This document shows, in pieces, positions 42,176 to 50,331 of a stretch of 64,000 nt of DNA. The notes under the pieces are model-generated. The model did not search any database. It worked only from the letters and a program-made list of their open reading frames with translations, and had not been told where the DNA came from. How positions within the stretch are numbered: the first letter of the stretch is position 1; each line of letters begins with the position of its first letter. Source of the stretch: UBA8231 sp036011085 (lineage in GTDB: Bacteria; Latescibacterota; UBA2968; UBA8231); the NCBI GenBank assembly GCA_036011085.1, contig DASCMS010000048.1:62001-126000 (forward strand). The letters are read 5' to 3'. A program made the translations under genes and the position numbers.

Positions 42176-43684
42176 ATGCAAAGTACACAACCCGATGATG
42201 ACGCGCAGATGGCCGGGATTCCAGCCCTGGTCCTGATCTGCCTGCTGCTGGCGACTCCCGCTCTGGACGCTCAGATCATCTCGACGATCGATGTGCGGGG
42301 CAACACGCGGACCCGCAGCGACGTCATTCGGCGGGAGCTGCTTTTCGCGGCGGGAGACTCCCTCGATGCAGCCGTCATCGACGAGACAGAGCGCAACCTG
42401 CGCCGCCTGCTCTACCTGGGTCGGGTGACGATCATTACGGAACCGGCGCAGGCGGGATCGGTGAATGTCGTGGTCGAGGTGGGCGATCTCTACGCCCGTG
42501 CCCTGTCGCCGCTGTTCTCCGGGGACATCGAGGAGGTCTCCTACGGTGGCGTGGCCGTTGACTTCAACCTGTTCGGTCTGGGCCAGACGGCTCGGATCAC
42601 CGCCTTCGACGACGCGCGTTCCGGGCGGCGAGTCACAACTCAGTACGGCGATCCACGGCTGGGCGGCACGCGCCTGCGGCTGGCCACGGAAGCCGGCTGG
42701 GCGGAAGAAGGTCACACCATCGGACTGTCACTGTCGCAGCCATTCTACTCGCTTGCGGCGCCCTGGGCCTTCGGCCTGTCGGCGAGCAGCCACGGATCCC
42801 GCACCCGGCTCTACAGCAGCGGCCGGCTCGCGGCGCTGTACGAGGACCGGTTCGACGCTGCCAGCGGCTGGCTCGTTCGCTCGTATGGGGGTGATGTGAA
42901 GATCCGTCCGGGGATCCAGCTCTCTCTCAGCGACCGCACCTTCAGCGCCCGGTCTCCCTTCACCTATCAACCCGGCAACCGGCGCCGGGTCACGCCGAGT
43001 CTCGTGCTCACGGTGTGGCAACCGCGGTACTCTACGGCGCGGTTCATCCGCTACCTGGGACCCCAGGAGGATTTCCAGACGGGCAGCTGGCTTACGCTGC
43101 GGGCCGGCCTGTCATCGAGCGCTCTCGGCTCGGACCGCGACTACCCTTTCGCTTCCGTATCGGTGTCACCGCGGTTCCAGCTCGAGGGGGGTTGGTATCT
43201 GTTCAGCTCGTTCGTGGCGCGTTCGCGCTGGGCCAACGGCGGGTACGAAAGCCTGCTCACCAGCAGTTCCGCCACCCTCTACGGCCGGCTGCTGGATTGG
43301 CCGTACCAGCCCGCCCTCGCCGCGCGTCTCGACTTCGACACCCTGAGCCGTCCCGAGGATCTGGGTAGCCAGTACCTGTTGGGCGGCAACAGCGGCCTGC
43401 GCGGATACCTGCCGCGACGGTTCGACGGGCGGAGGCGGCTGACTGCCAATGTTGAGCTGCGCCCCCTGATCGTGCATCGCCCCGACTGGGCCCTAGGTGC
43501 GGCGCTGTTCGCTGATGCCGGTGGCGCCTGGGACGATGATCCGCGTCTGTATTCCTCTGTCGGAGCGGGACTTCGCCTCGGCCTGCCGCGGATCTACGAC
43601 ACGCCGGTGTTGCGGGCGGACGTGGCTCACGGACTGGGAGCGGGGGTGTGGCAGTTGTCCTTTGGGTTGGGACAGTATTTCTGA
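42176..43684 (+). CDS. Omp85/BamA-superfamily outer-membrane protein with one POTRA domain
   Basis: A 502-aa protein. ATG 42176 precedes a signal peptide (GIPALVLICLLLATPALDAQ); ATG 42209 is an alternative start. A single POTRA domain follows (ISTIDVRGNTRTRSDVIRRELLFAAGDSLD..., ERNLRRLLYLGRVTI). The 16-strand-type barrel carries the surface strands and the superfamily signature near the end (LLGGNSGLRGYLPRRFDGRRRLTANVELRPLIV), where GLRGY matches the VRGY/F motif of loop 6. It ends in Phe (LSFGLGQYF). With only one POTRA it is closer to TpsB/TamA-like or patatin-associated proteins than to BamA. It may export the small secreted protein encoded next (inference). Confidence 0.88.
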   Translation: MQSTQPDDDAQMAGIPALVLICLLLATPALDAQIISTIDVRGNTRTRSDVIRRELLFAAGDSLDAAVIDETERNLRRLLYLGRVTIITEPAQAGSVNVVVEVGDLYARALSPLFSGDIEEVSYGGVAVDFNLFGLGQTARITAFDDARSGRRVTTQYGDPRLGGTRLRLATEAGWAEEGHTIGLSLSQPFYSLAAPWAFGLSASSHGSRTRLYSSGRLAALYEDRFDAASGWLVRSYGGDVKIRPGIQLSLSDRTFSARSPFTYQPGNRRRVTPSLVLTVWQPRYSTARFIRYLGPQEDFQTGSWLTLRAGLSSSALGSDRDYPFASVSVSPRFQLEGGWYLFSSFVARSRWANGGYESLLTSSSATLYGRLLDWPYQPALAARLDFDTLSRPEDLGSQYLLGGNSGLRGYLPRRFDGRRRLTANVELRPLIVHRPDWALGAALFADAGGAWDDDPRLYSSVGAGLRLGLPRIYDTPVLRADVAHGLGAGVWQLSFGLGQYF

Positions 43685-43794
43685 AGTTCACAGGTTTCCA
43701 CTGGGCTGGATCCAGTCCGATCGAAAGCTCTCTCTGAGCCAGATTCAAGTTGGGGGCAACTCCAGCCGATAGACAGAACAGGAGGGATACACCC

Positions 43795-44394
43795 ATGAGA
43801 ACAACACTCCCCTTCGTACTCGGTCTGCTGCTCACCGTCGGGGGCGTACACAGTCAGGTCGCCCGGCTCTCCGAGCACGCCACGGGCAAGGTTGAGATCG
43901 AAGCTGTGCCGGGAGATACGCTACTGATCGATCTGAGCACGAATCTTGGACGTCACAGTGCTTCGGGGGTCACCGTCTTTCTACAGGTACCCGCCGATGG
44001 CTTCCGCTTGCTCCATGCAGAGAGCACAGCAGGACCCTTCCTGCCTGGCGATCTGTTTTCGGAGGGCGTCGTCGTGCGCAACGAAGAGGTAGAGGATGGG
44101 GCCTCCTACATAGCGGACGGCCACCGACTGCTGGAATTCTCCACCCTTCTCGGTCCGGCCAAGGGGCGGGGCCGCGGCGGCTCAGGCAGCATTGCCTGCT
44201 TCCGACTCGTATGCGAGAGACCGACAGCCGGGACCATCAGCATCTATCACAGCCCGGTTCATGAAAGCCGAATCGTACTGGCGGACGGCCGCACCGAGGT
44301 GCCCTTCTACATTGCCGAGCCCATAGAGATCGACGTCGATCTCGACACCTCAGTCATGCCCTCTGCGTGGGCCAGGATCAAAGCCCAACGGTAG
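43795..44394 (+). CDS. Secreted cohesin-like protein
   Basis: A 199-aa exported protein. ATG 43795 has a strong SD (GGAGGG), and the signal peptide is LPFVLGLLLTVGGVHSQV. The mature domain resembles cohesin or cohesin-like beta-sandwiches: VEIEAVPGDTLLIDLSTNLGRHSASGVTVFLQVP (the PGD plus strand start), GPFLPGDLFSEGVVVRNEE, then LEFSTLLGP and GSIACFRLVCERPTAGTISI (the paired strands near the end). Cohesin-like domains bind dockerins, but many bacterial ones simply mediate surface adhesion. It follows the Omp85 gene by 110 bp. Confidence 0.6.
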   Translation: MRTTLPFVLGLLLTVGGVHSQVARLSEHATGKVEIEAVPGDTLLIDLSTNLGRHSASGVTVFLQVPADGFRLLHAESTAGPFLPGDLFSEGVVVRNEEVEDGASYIADGHRLLEFSTLLGPAKGRGRGGSGSIACFRLVCERPTAGTISIYHSPVHESRIVLADGRTEVPFYIAEPIEIDVDLDTSVMPSAWARIKAQR

Positions 44395-44431
44395 CGTGCC
44401 GCGAGCCGGCAGGAGTCTGATCGGTGCAGAC

Positions 44432-45645
44432 TCACGAGTCGGCCTGGCTCGTCTCCCGATCCGCCACCCGCGACCACACCAGCGCCGCCACGAGGGCGAA
44501 GTACACCAGGTAGTAGTAGTTCATGAAGGCATGCTTGCTGAGCAGCGAGGTCACCAGGTAGGCGAAGGCGAGCCCCGCGTAGAAGCGCCAGACCCGGTCG
44601 CCGTCGCAGGGTGATTCGCCGCCACCACGGCGCATCCGGAACGTAACAGCTGTGAGGCTGACGACGAGGGCCATGGCCCCCACCCAGTCGGGCAGCGGTG
44701 ATCCGCCGAGATAGTTGATGTACGCCGAGTAGGTCAGGGCGGTCGGGCGGAACGGCGTGTGCAGGTGGAAGGCGACGACATCGTTCCACAGAGCCCCCGC
44801 ATCCCACAGCAGGAACACCCCATAGGTCACCGCGCTGGCAGCAAACACCGGTACCAGAAGCGTCCGGTCGATCCGTCGCCACAGCCCCCACAACAGAGGC
44901 AGCAGCATCACCATCGTCTGCTTGCATGCGACGACGAAGCCACCCGCCCACAGTGCGGCCGTCGGTCGCCGGCAAGCCAGCAGATACGACATCAGTCCAA
45001 GGCAGGGCGAAGACGAACGACATGGGTGCGTAGGGATAGCTGTCGGGCGCGCCACTGGGATAGACCACGTTGTCGGAGTAGAGACTGGTGAAATCGATCT
45101 CGTACGGATTCACGCCTGCCAGCAGACTTTGCGCCGCCTGCGACTGGAACACGTACACGTCGATGGCCGGTGCCGGCGTGATGATCGGAGTCAGCAGGAA
45201 AAGGACGCCCACCGGCAGAAGGGGCACAGCCAGCAGGATCGCCTGCTGGCTCGCCGTGAACCGATCCCTGACGCGCTGGAAGACGAGCGCCAGTGCGAGA
45301 GCGGCGAACACAGCCGTTGCGCCGGTCATCACCTGCAGCGCCGAGTGCCATTCTGCCGGCGAGTTGTGCAGCAGATGACGCCCAGCGTTCGTGCCGAACA
45401 CGAGGAAGTAGGCGCAGGGCAGCAGGATCAGCCAGAGGGACACGCCCCCCCCGGGTGGCGCTCGAGCCCTGCCAGGGGCCGCGCACGAACAAGGTGAGCA
45501 TCAGGCCGACGAGAACGAGGGAGAAGCACTCGAGACCGACCTCGTTCAGACTGCCGCGCGAGAAGGTCAGGCCACGCGTGGCCCCCATCACGAGCAGGAG
45601 CAGGAGGACGGATCGGTGGGACGCCGGGGGGTGATCGGCGCTCAC
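44432..45645 (-). pseudogene. Broken GT87/DUF2029-like membrane glycosyltransferase
   Basis: Three consecutive frames together read as one polytopic membrane protein. The first (from ATG 45645) gives MSADHPPASHRSVLLLLLVM and a helix to SSATRGG. After the G8 run (45445-45452) coding continues in the next frame as SLWLILLPCAYFLVFG..., including DSYPYAPMSFVFALPW. Near 45000 it shifts again to LMSYLLACRRPTAALWAGGFVV to the end. Removing one G from the run restores the first join. The second join lacks a homopolymer, and some 50-60 residues of a normal GT87-type protein seem to be missing, so this looks like a deletion. Members are polyprenol-phosphate-sugar dependent mannosyl- or arabinosyl-type transferases. 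The start overlaps the DsbA-like gene (ATGA). Confidence 0.6.
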
Positions 45646-46295
45646 TTGGGATACTTGGCCCGTATCTCAGCCTTGATCAGCTGCGCCAGAGGCCGCTGCC
45701 CGAAGGTCTCGAGTGGCTTCCCGTTGACGAAGAAGCCGGGTGTCTTGCGCACACCCAGCGCCTCGGCATCGGCGAGATCCTGTTCGATGATCGCGCTGAT
45801 CCGCGGATCTCTCATATCGGCCCGCACACGCGCCACGTCGAGCCCCACCTCGGGCAGCAACGGCCAGATCCTGTCGAGCACCACACGATGATGCTCCGTC
45901 CACGTGCTCTGTCGACGGTAGAGCAACTTGAGGGTTTCCCAGTACTTGCCCTGATTCTTGGCTGCTTCCAGGATACGAACCGCTCCGTCCGAGCCCGTAT
46001 GAAAAGGAGCGTAGCGGACGACGAACTTGATCTGTCCCGGAAAGGCATCCATCGCCTGCTTGACCAGTTCCGAGAAGGCGGCACACGTCTCGCACGCGGG
46101 ATCGGTGAACTTGACGAGGAAGACCTTGGCGCTATCACTGCCCAGAGTGGACGAATGAGGGCGAACAAAGACGGAGGCGTTCTCCTGAGCCATGAAACCG
46201 AGCTCGGCTGACCGCCACGACTTGTAGTACGATGCCGCGGCGAAAAAAACCGCGACCAGCACCAGGCCTGACCCGGCGAACAGAATACGCCTCAC
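45642..46295 (-). CDS. DsbA/DsbG-like thioredoxin-fold protein
   Basis: Starts at GTG 46295 (VRRILFAGSGLVLVAVFF), whose GTGA overlaps the dsbB stop; 217 aa. An uncleaved or cleaved N-terminal helix directs the thioredoxin domain to the periplasm. The active site is C68-E-T-C71 (FTDPACETCAAF), and the cis-Pro segment is VRKTPGFFVNGKPL. The long helical insert (about 100-150) is as in DsbA/BdbD proteins. CETC is unusual compared with CPHC; the acidic dipeptide should lower oxidising power. With DsbB next to it this forms a self-contained disulfide-forming pair. Confidence 0.85.
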   Translation of the reverse strand: MRRILFAGSGLVLVAVFFAAASYYKSWRSAELGFMAQENASVFVRPHSSTLGSDSAKVFLVKFTDPACETCAAFSELVKQAMDAFPGQIKFVVRYAPFHTGSDGAVRILEAAKNQGKYWETLKLLYRRQSTWTEHHRVVLDRIWPLLPEVGLDVARVRADMRDPRISAIIEQDLADAEALGVRKTPGFFVNGKPLETFGQRPLAQLIKAEIRAKYPK

Positions 46296-46738
46296 TGGAG
46301 ACTCCTCCTCTTGAAGACGATCAGGATGCACAGCAGCGCGCTGAACGACAGCAGTGACAACAACGGGATCGACAGGAAACCGAACTCGATATACTCCTCG
46401 GTGCACGACACCCCCCTGGTGCAGGGCTGCAGACTGGCCGGGATGATACCCGCGTAGAGCAGGTTGTGGTACGCGGACAGCAGCCAGCCTACAACCACCA
46501 ATGGCAGGGAGTATTTCACGACAGTTCGGTCAAGCGGAAAGAGCCCCAGAGCCAGGATGATGACCAGCGGAAAAAGGCAGATCCGCTGGTACCAACACAG
46601 CACGCACGGGGCGAACTCCATGACATTGCTGAAGAATAGACTCCCCAGGGTCGATAGGGTAGCGAGAAGCCAACCGAGGAACAGGAGGCTCCAGTCCCGG
46701 TCCATCCCTTGTGAGGCAGGTTGCTCAGGATCTGTCAT
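46292..46738 (-). CDS. dsbB: Disulfide bond formation protein B
   Basis: A 148-aa four-helix membrane protein that reoxidises the DsbA-like protein and passes electrons to quinone. Both cysteine pairs are present: C45-V-L-C48 followed by WYQR, and C106/C112 in the second periplasmic loop (LQPCTRGVSC). The WYQRI segment after CVLC contains the quinone-site Arg. The BdbC/DsbB-type length is normal. It heads the dsbB-dsbA-glycosyltransferase unit, divergent from the epimerase gene across 109 bp. Confidence 0.9.
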   Translation of the reverse strand: MTDPEQPASQGMDRDWSLLFLGWLLATLSTLGSLFFSNVMEFAPCVLCWYQRICLFPLVIILALGLFPLDRTVVKYSLPLVVVGWLLSAYHNLLYAGIIPASLQPCTRGVSCTEEYIEFGFLSIPLLSLLSFSALLCILIVFKRRSLQ

Positions 46739-46847
46739 CGCAAGTCTCGTAACAGGTGACCATGGATCGACGTGCCTGATATATTAACTCCCAGAGGCGA
46801 TTCTCACATCCGCAGATTCCTTCTTCCCCAGCCGAAATGTAGCAGCC

Positions 46848-47876
46848 ATGAAAGTTCTGTTCCTCGGTGGCACCGGCCTGATCAGCACGGCCTCGACTGC
46901 CCTGGCGGTCGAGCAGGGCATCGAACTCTTCCTGCTCAATCGCGGGGAGGACAGGAAGATCCCACCTCCTGACGGCGCCACTCTCCTCAAAGGAGACGCC
47001 TACGATGGGGAAATGTTGCGGGGCGCTGTAGCGGAGCACGACTTCGATGTGGTCGTCAACTGGGTGGGATTCACGCCAGACCAGATCGAGACGCACATCC
47101 ACCTGTTGGCCGGACGAATCCAGCAGTACGTCTTCATCAGTTCAGCCAGCGCTTATCAGAAGCCGGCCACTCACCACCTGGTCACTGAAGACACACCTCT
47201 GGCCAACCCGCACTGGGAATACTCGCGCAAGAAGATCGCCTGTGAAGAGCGCCTGTTGCAGGCGTACCGCACACAGGGGTTTCCCATCACCATCGTCCGG
47301 CCATCGCTCACCTATGGCCTGACCCAGATCCCTGTATGCATCGGCAGTTGGAATCACCCGTGGACCATCGTCGAGCGCCTGCAGCAGGGAAAGCAGGTCA
47401 TCGTTCCAGGGGATGGCACATCGCTGTGGACGGTGACCCACAACCGCGATTTCGCCAAGGGACTTGTCGGTCTGCTGGGCCATCAGCAGGCGACGGGTCA
47501 CGCCTTCCACATCACCTCGGATGAAGTCCTGACGTGGAACCAGATCTACGAGGCAGTGGGGCACGCTGCGGGTGTCGAGGCGAAGCTGATCCATATCGCC
47601 TCCGACACCCTCGTGGCGCACGACCCAGATTACGAAGGGAGCCTGCTCGGCGACAAGGCGATCAGTGTCGTTTTCGACAACTCGAAGATCAAGCGCTTCG
47701 TGCCCGGTTTTACCGCCACCACACCGTTCTCCCGCGGTATTGAGGAGACGCTGGCGTGGTTTGCTGCAGAGCCGCACCGGCGCACCATCGACGCGGCCGC
47801 CAACGGCCAATGGGACGAGATTATCCGCCGCTACGAATCTGCCCTGCCAGATCGGATACAGGCGCCAGGCAGATAG
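46848..47876 (+). CDS. Extended SDR: NAD-dependent epimerase/dehydratase
   Basis: A 342-aa extended short-chain dehydrogenase. The NAD-binding motif is LGGTGLIS (6-13), with VVNWVGFTPDQIE and the active-site region ISSASAYQK...EYSRKKIACE (the Y-x3-K pair is YSRKK). RPSLTYG also matches. The C-terminal half (TWNQIYEAVGHAAGVEAKLIHI) is like NDP-sugar epimerases and chloroplast RNA-binding-type SDRs. The probable substrate is a nucleotide sugar or sugar lactone. It converges on the hydroxyacid dehydrogenase gene with 3 bp between stops. Confidence 0.85.
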   Translation: MKVLFLGGTGLISTASTALAVEQGIELFLLNRGEDRKIPPPDGATLLKGDAYDGEMLRGAVAEHDFDVVVNWVGFTPDQIETHIHLLAGRIQQYVFISSASAYQKPATHHLVTEDTPLANPHWEYSRKKIACEERLLQAYRTQGFPITIVRPSLTYGLTQIPVCIGSWNHPWTIVERLQQGKQVIVPGDGTSLWTVTHNRDFAKGLVGLLGHQQATGHAFHITSDEVLTWNQIYEAVGHAAGVEAKLIHIASDTLVAHDPDYEGSLLGDKAISVVFDNSKIKRFVPGFTATTPFSRGIEETLAWFAAEPHRRTIDAAANGQWDEIIRRYESALPDRIQAPGR

Positions 47877-47879
47877 CGT

Positions 47880-48827
47880 TCAGTATCGCAGATCCAGATC
47901 GACGACGTTGCGCAAGGACTGGCCGTTGAGAAAGCGATGTGCGTTGTCCACCACCAGCTCCCCCAGCCGTCGGTGGGCGGCCTCGGAGTGCCCGGACGCG
48001 TGCGGAGTGATGATCACGTTGGGATACTTCCATAGCGGATGGTCGTCGGGCAGAGGTTCGGGATCGGTTACGTCCAGACCCGCGCCTGCGACTTTTCCGC
48101 TGTCGAGGCCGCGCAACAGGGCGTCGGTGTTGATGATGCCGCCGCGAGACAGACAGAGTATATGCACACCGGAACGCATCAGGCCGAATTCGCGATCACC
48201 GATGAGGTCGACCGTGTCCGCCGTATAGGGCACGCTGACATTGACCCAGTCAGCGCGAGGCAGCAGGTCGTCGAGTGCCTCTACTGGGTGTAGTTCATCA
48301 ACGAAATCCGGCACCGGTCGTTCCAGGTGACGGCGTGTGGCGACAATGTGCATGCCGAATGCCGCAGCACGCTTCGCGGTCTCGAGTCCAATACCCCCCA
48401 GTCCGATGATGAGCAGTGTCTGACCATCCAGCTCACCGGGATCGGGGACGGGCATGTCCTTCCTCAGCCATCCTTCTCTCGCCTGACGATGAAGGATCTG
48501 GGGAATCTGACGGCTCAACATGAGCATGAAGGCCAGGGTGTGATCGGCCATGTTGGGGCCGTAGGCTCCGGCATTTGTCAGCACGATGCCGCGCTCGCGC
48601 AGCAGATCAAAAGGCACACCGTTGACACCGGTACTGAGCATCTGGATCCATCGCAGCTTCGGAGCCGCCTCGATGAATGACGTGCTGCAGTAGTCGAGTG
48701 CCGCGTCGGTATCTGCTGCCAGACGGATCGCATCTTCGGAGGTAGGAGCGACGAGATACTCCACTCCCTCGATCTCCCCAAGGAGATTGTTGGGACGGTA
48801 GGTGAGGTCTCGCACGAGTAGCTTCAA
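47880..48827 (-). CDS. D-2-hydroxyacid dehydrogenase
   Basis: A 315-aa NAD(P)-dependent dehydrogenase of the D-isomer 2-hydroxyacid family. The Rossmann motif is IIGLGGIGLETAKRAAAFGM, followed by NVSVPYTADT with the substrate-side Asn/Val, LCLSRGGIINTDALLRGL (the Arg), GLDVTDPEPLPDDHPLW (Asp/Glu) and ITPHASGHSE (catalytic His). It interconverts a 2-oxoacid and its D-hydroxyacid, glyoxylate/hydroxypyruvate reductase-like. The best start is a TTG at 48827; no strong SD is seen. The gene is alone on its strand between two plus-strand genes. Confidence 0.9.
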   Translation of the reverse strand: MKLLVRDLTYRPNNLLGEIEGVEYLVAPTSEDAIRLAADTDAALDYCSTSFIEAAPKLRWIQMLSTGVNGVPFDLLRERGIVLTNAGAYGPNMADHTLAFMLMLSRQIPQILHRQAREGWLRKDMPVPDPGELDGQTLLIIGLGGIGLETAKRAAAFGMHIVATRRHLERPVPDFVDELHPVEALDDLLPRADWVNVSVPYTADTVDLIGDREFGLMRSGVHILCLSRGGIINTDALLRGLDSGKVAGAGLDVTDPEPLPDDHPLWKYPNVIITPHASGHSEAAHRRLGELVVDNAHRFLNGQSLRNVVDLDLRY

Positions 48828-49015
48828 GGGTCGGTATCCAGTAATCAGGGCGCTCTGTCCCGATTGATGTATATTGTCGGCGTGCTCTTGAAGGGAGCCT
48901 TCAGTCCGCGGAAAGGGCCGTGCCCACCTTCCCCCACCTCGAAGTTCTCATATAGAGCAACTTCTTTCTGCCTGTGAAGAGCGGACTTCAGGCGAGATGA
49001 GAAAGGAGTTGTGCC

Positions 49016-50299
49016 ATGTCCGCACAGCCCAAGCACAATCTCGAACAGTACAGGAAGCAGGCCAAGGATCTGTTCGGCGCCTATCGGTCCGGTGAGGATC
49101 AGGCCATCGCTCTCGTACGTCAGCACCTGCCCCGCCTCAACGAGGACTCGCAGAGCGAGATTGTCCTCACCGAGGCCCAGCACGTCATCGCCTGCCAGCA
49201 CGGTTTCAAGGACTGGAACTGGCTTCGGGCTGTATCCACTCTGGATCTGGAGCGGTTGGCGGGATGCAGCAACCGTGATCTGGTTGTCCTGCTGCGTGAG
49301 TCGGACCAGCTGGACATCGTCGTGTGCCTGTCGCAGGCGAGCGCCCAGCTGCGATCCCGCTTCCTCAATTGTGTGTCGGACCGCGTACGAGGATATTTCG
49401 AAGAGGAGACAGGTTTCCTAGGGCCTCGAACCGATGAGGAGCTAGATGACTCACGGCGACGGCTCATACTGAATGCCGCTGGTTTGGCCGCCAACGGCCA
49501 GTTGGCGTGGCCCGAAAACAGCAACCCCCCTGCCCCGGATCACAGACCATCTGTGAAGAATTTCTTCGACGGCCTGGCCACCCGGCCGCTCGAGGCGATG
49601 ACCCTCGACGAGATCATCCTGCTGTGGCGGCAGATCAGCGATCTTGCCCGGCGGGAAGGAATCGTCGCACTCGATGAAGTAGAAGCCACGCCCTTTGTCA
49701 GAGAATCACTGTTCCTCATGGTCGACGGCACCGAACCGGCCTTGATCGAGGACCTGTTGAAGACCCGACTCGAAATGGCCATCCTGGGCGGACTGGACAC
49801 TCGCATCAGGATGGTCATCGAAGCATTGATGTCCATCCACTCCGGCGACAACCCTCGTATCGTCCACCATAAACTGCTGACGTTCTTCGTCGACCACCGG
49901 GCGCCAGTGCAAGGAGCACAGCGCCCGGAACAGAAACCTGCTCCGGAGATTCAGGCCCAACTGGAGCAGCGTCTCGGGGAAGATCTATCCGGGATGGACT
50001 ACGGCGAGATCGCCTCACTCTTCACCGACATGGCCTACCTGAGGCGTCAGGTGGGGCTCCACGCTCTACACGCACTTGTCGACAAAGCCACCTATCCGCC
50101 GCTGCGGCTGGGCCTGGAACGTATTGCCGCCGGTGATGCCCGCGACCAGATCATAGTCGCTCTGGAATCACAGATGGATGAAATGCTGCAGGAATCAAGA
50201 GAGCGCTATCAGGCCGTCATCACAGGAGCACTGGCTGTACAGCAGGGCTGCACACCGGATGAAACCGAACGGAAGATGCGCCAGGAGTCGGGCAGGTGA
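49016..50299 (+). CDS. FliG-C-like domain fused to two MotA-cytoplasmic-like repeats (soluble)
   Basis: A 427-aa protein with ATG 49016 and an AAAGGAG SD. Residues 1-75 (EQYRKQAKDLF, QHVIACQHGFKDWNWL) are an ankyrin-associated-type helical head. Residues 78-165 follow FliG-C: LVVLLRESDQLDIVVCLSQAS, then RSRFLNCVSDRVRGYFEEE, FLGPRTDEELDDSRRRLI and a closing LAANGQL. Residues 195-290 resemble the MotA cytoplasmic domain (ISDLARREGIVALDEVE, FLMVDGTEPALIEDLLKTRLE). Residues 328-424 repeat that pattern (LRRQVGLHALHALV, LERIAAGDARDQIIVALE). There is no transmembrane helix, so it cannot be a stator. A rotor-stator-like contact unit captured in one soluble chain is the working reading. No flagellar gene is near. 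Confidence 0.6.
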   Translation: MSAQPKHNLEQYRKQAKDLFGAYRSGEDQAIALVRQHLPRLNEDSQSEIVLTEAQHVIACQHGFKDWNWLRAVSTLDLERLAGCSNRDLVVLLRESDQLDIVVCLSQASAQLRSRFLNCVSDRVRGYFEEETGFLGPRTDEELDDSRRRLILNAAGLAANGQLAWPENSNPPAPDHRPSVKNFFDGLATRPLEAMTLDEIILLWRQISDLARREGIVALDEVEATPFVRESLFLMVDGTEPALIEDLLKTRLEMAILGGLDTRIRMVIEALMSIHSGDNPRIVHHKLLTFFVDHRAPVQGAQRPEQKPAPEIQAQLEQRLGEDLSGMDYGEIASLFTDMAYLRRQVGLHALHALVDKATYPPLRLGLERIAAGDARDQIIVALESQMDEMLQESRERYQAVITGALAVQQGCTPDETERKMRQESGR

Positions 50300-50331
50300 C
50301 CCAGCTCAGTAGATGACGGCGAGCCCGTGAA

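Noticed and set aside
40879..42198. Plus-strand frame of about 440 codons over the hydrolase and DapA-like genes
   Set aside because: It crosses two real genes on the other strand and lacks a recognisable domain.
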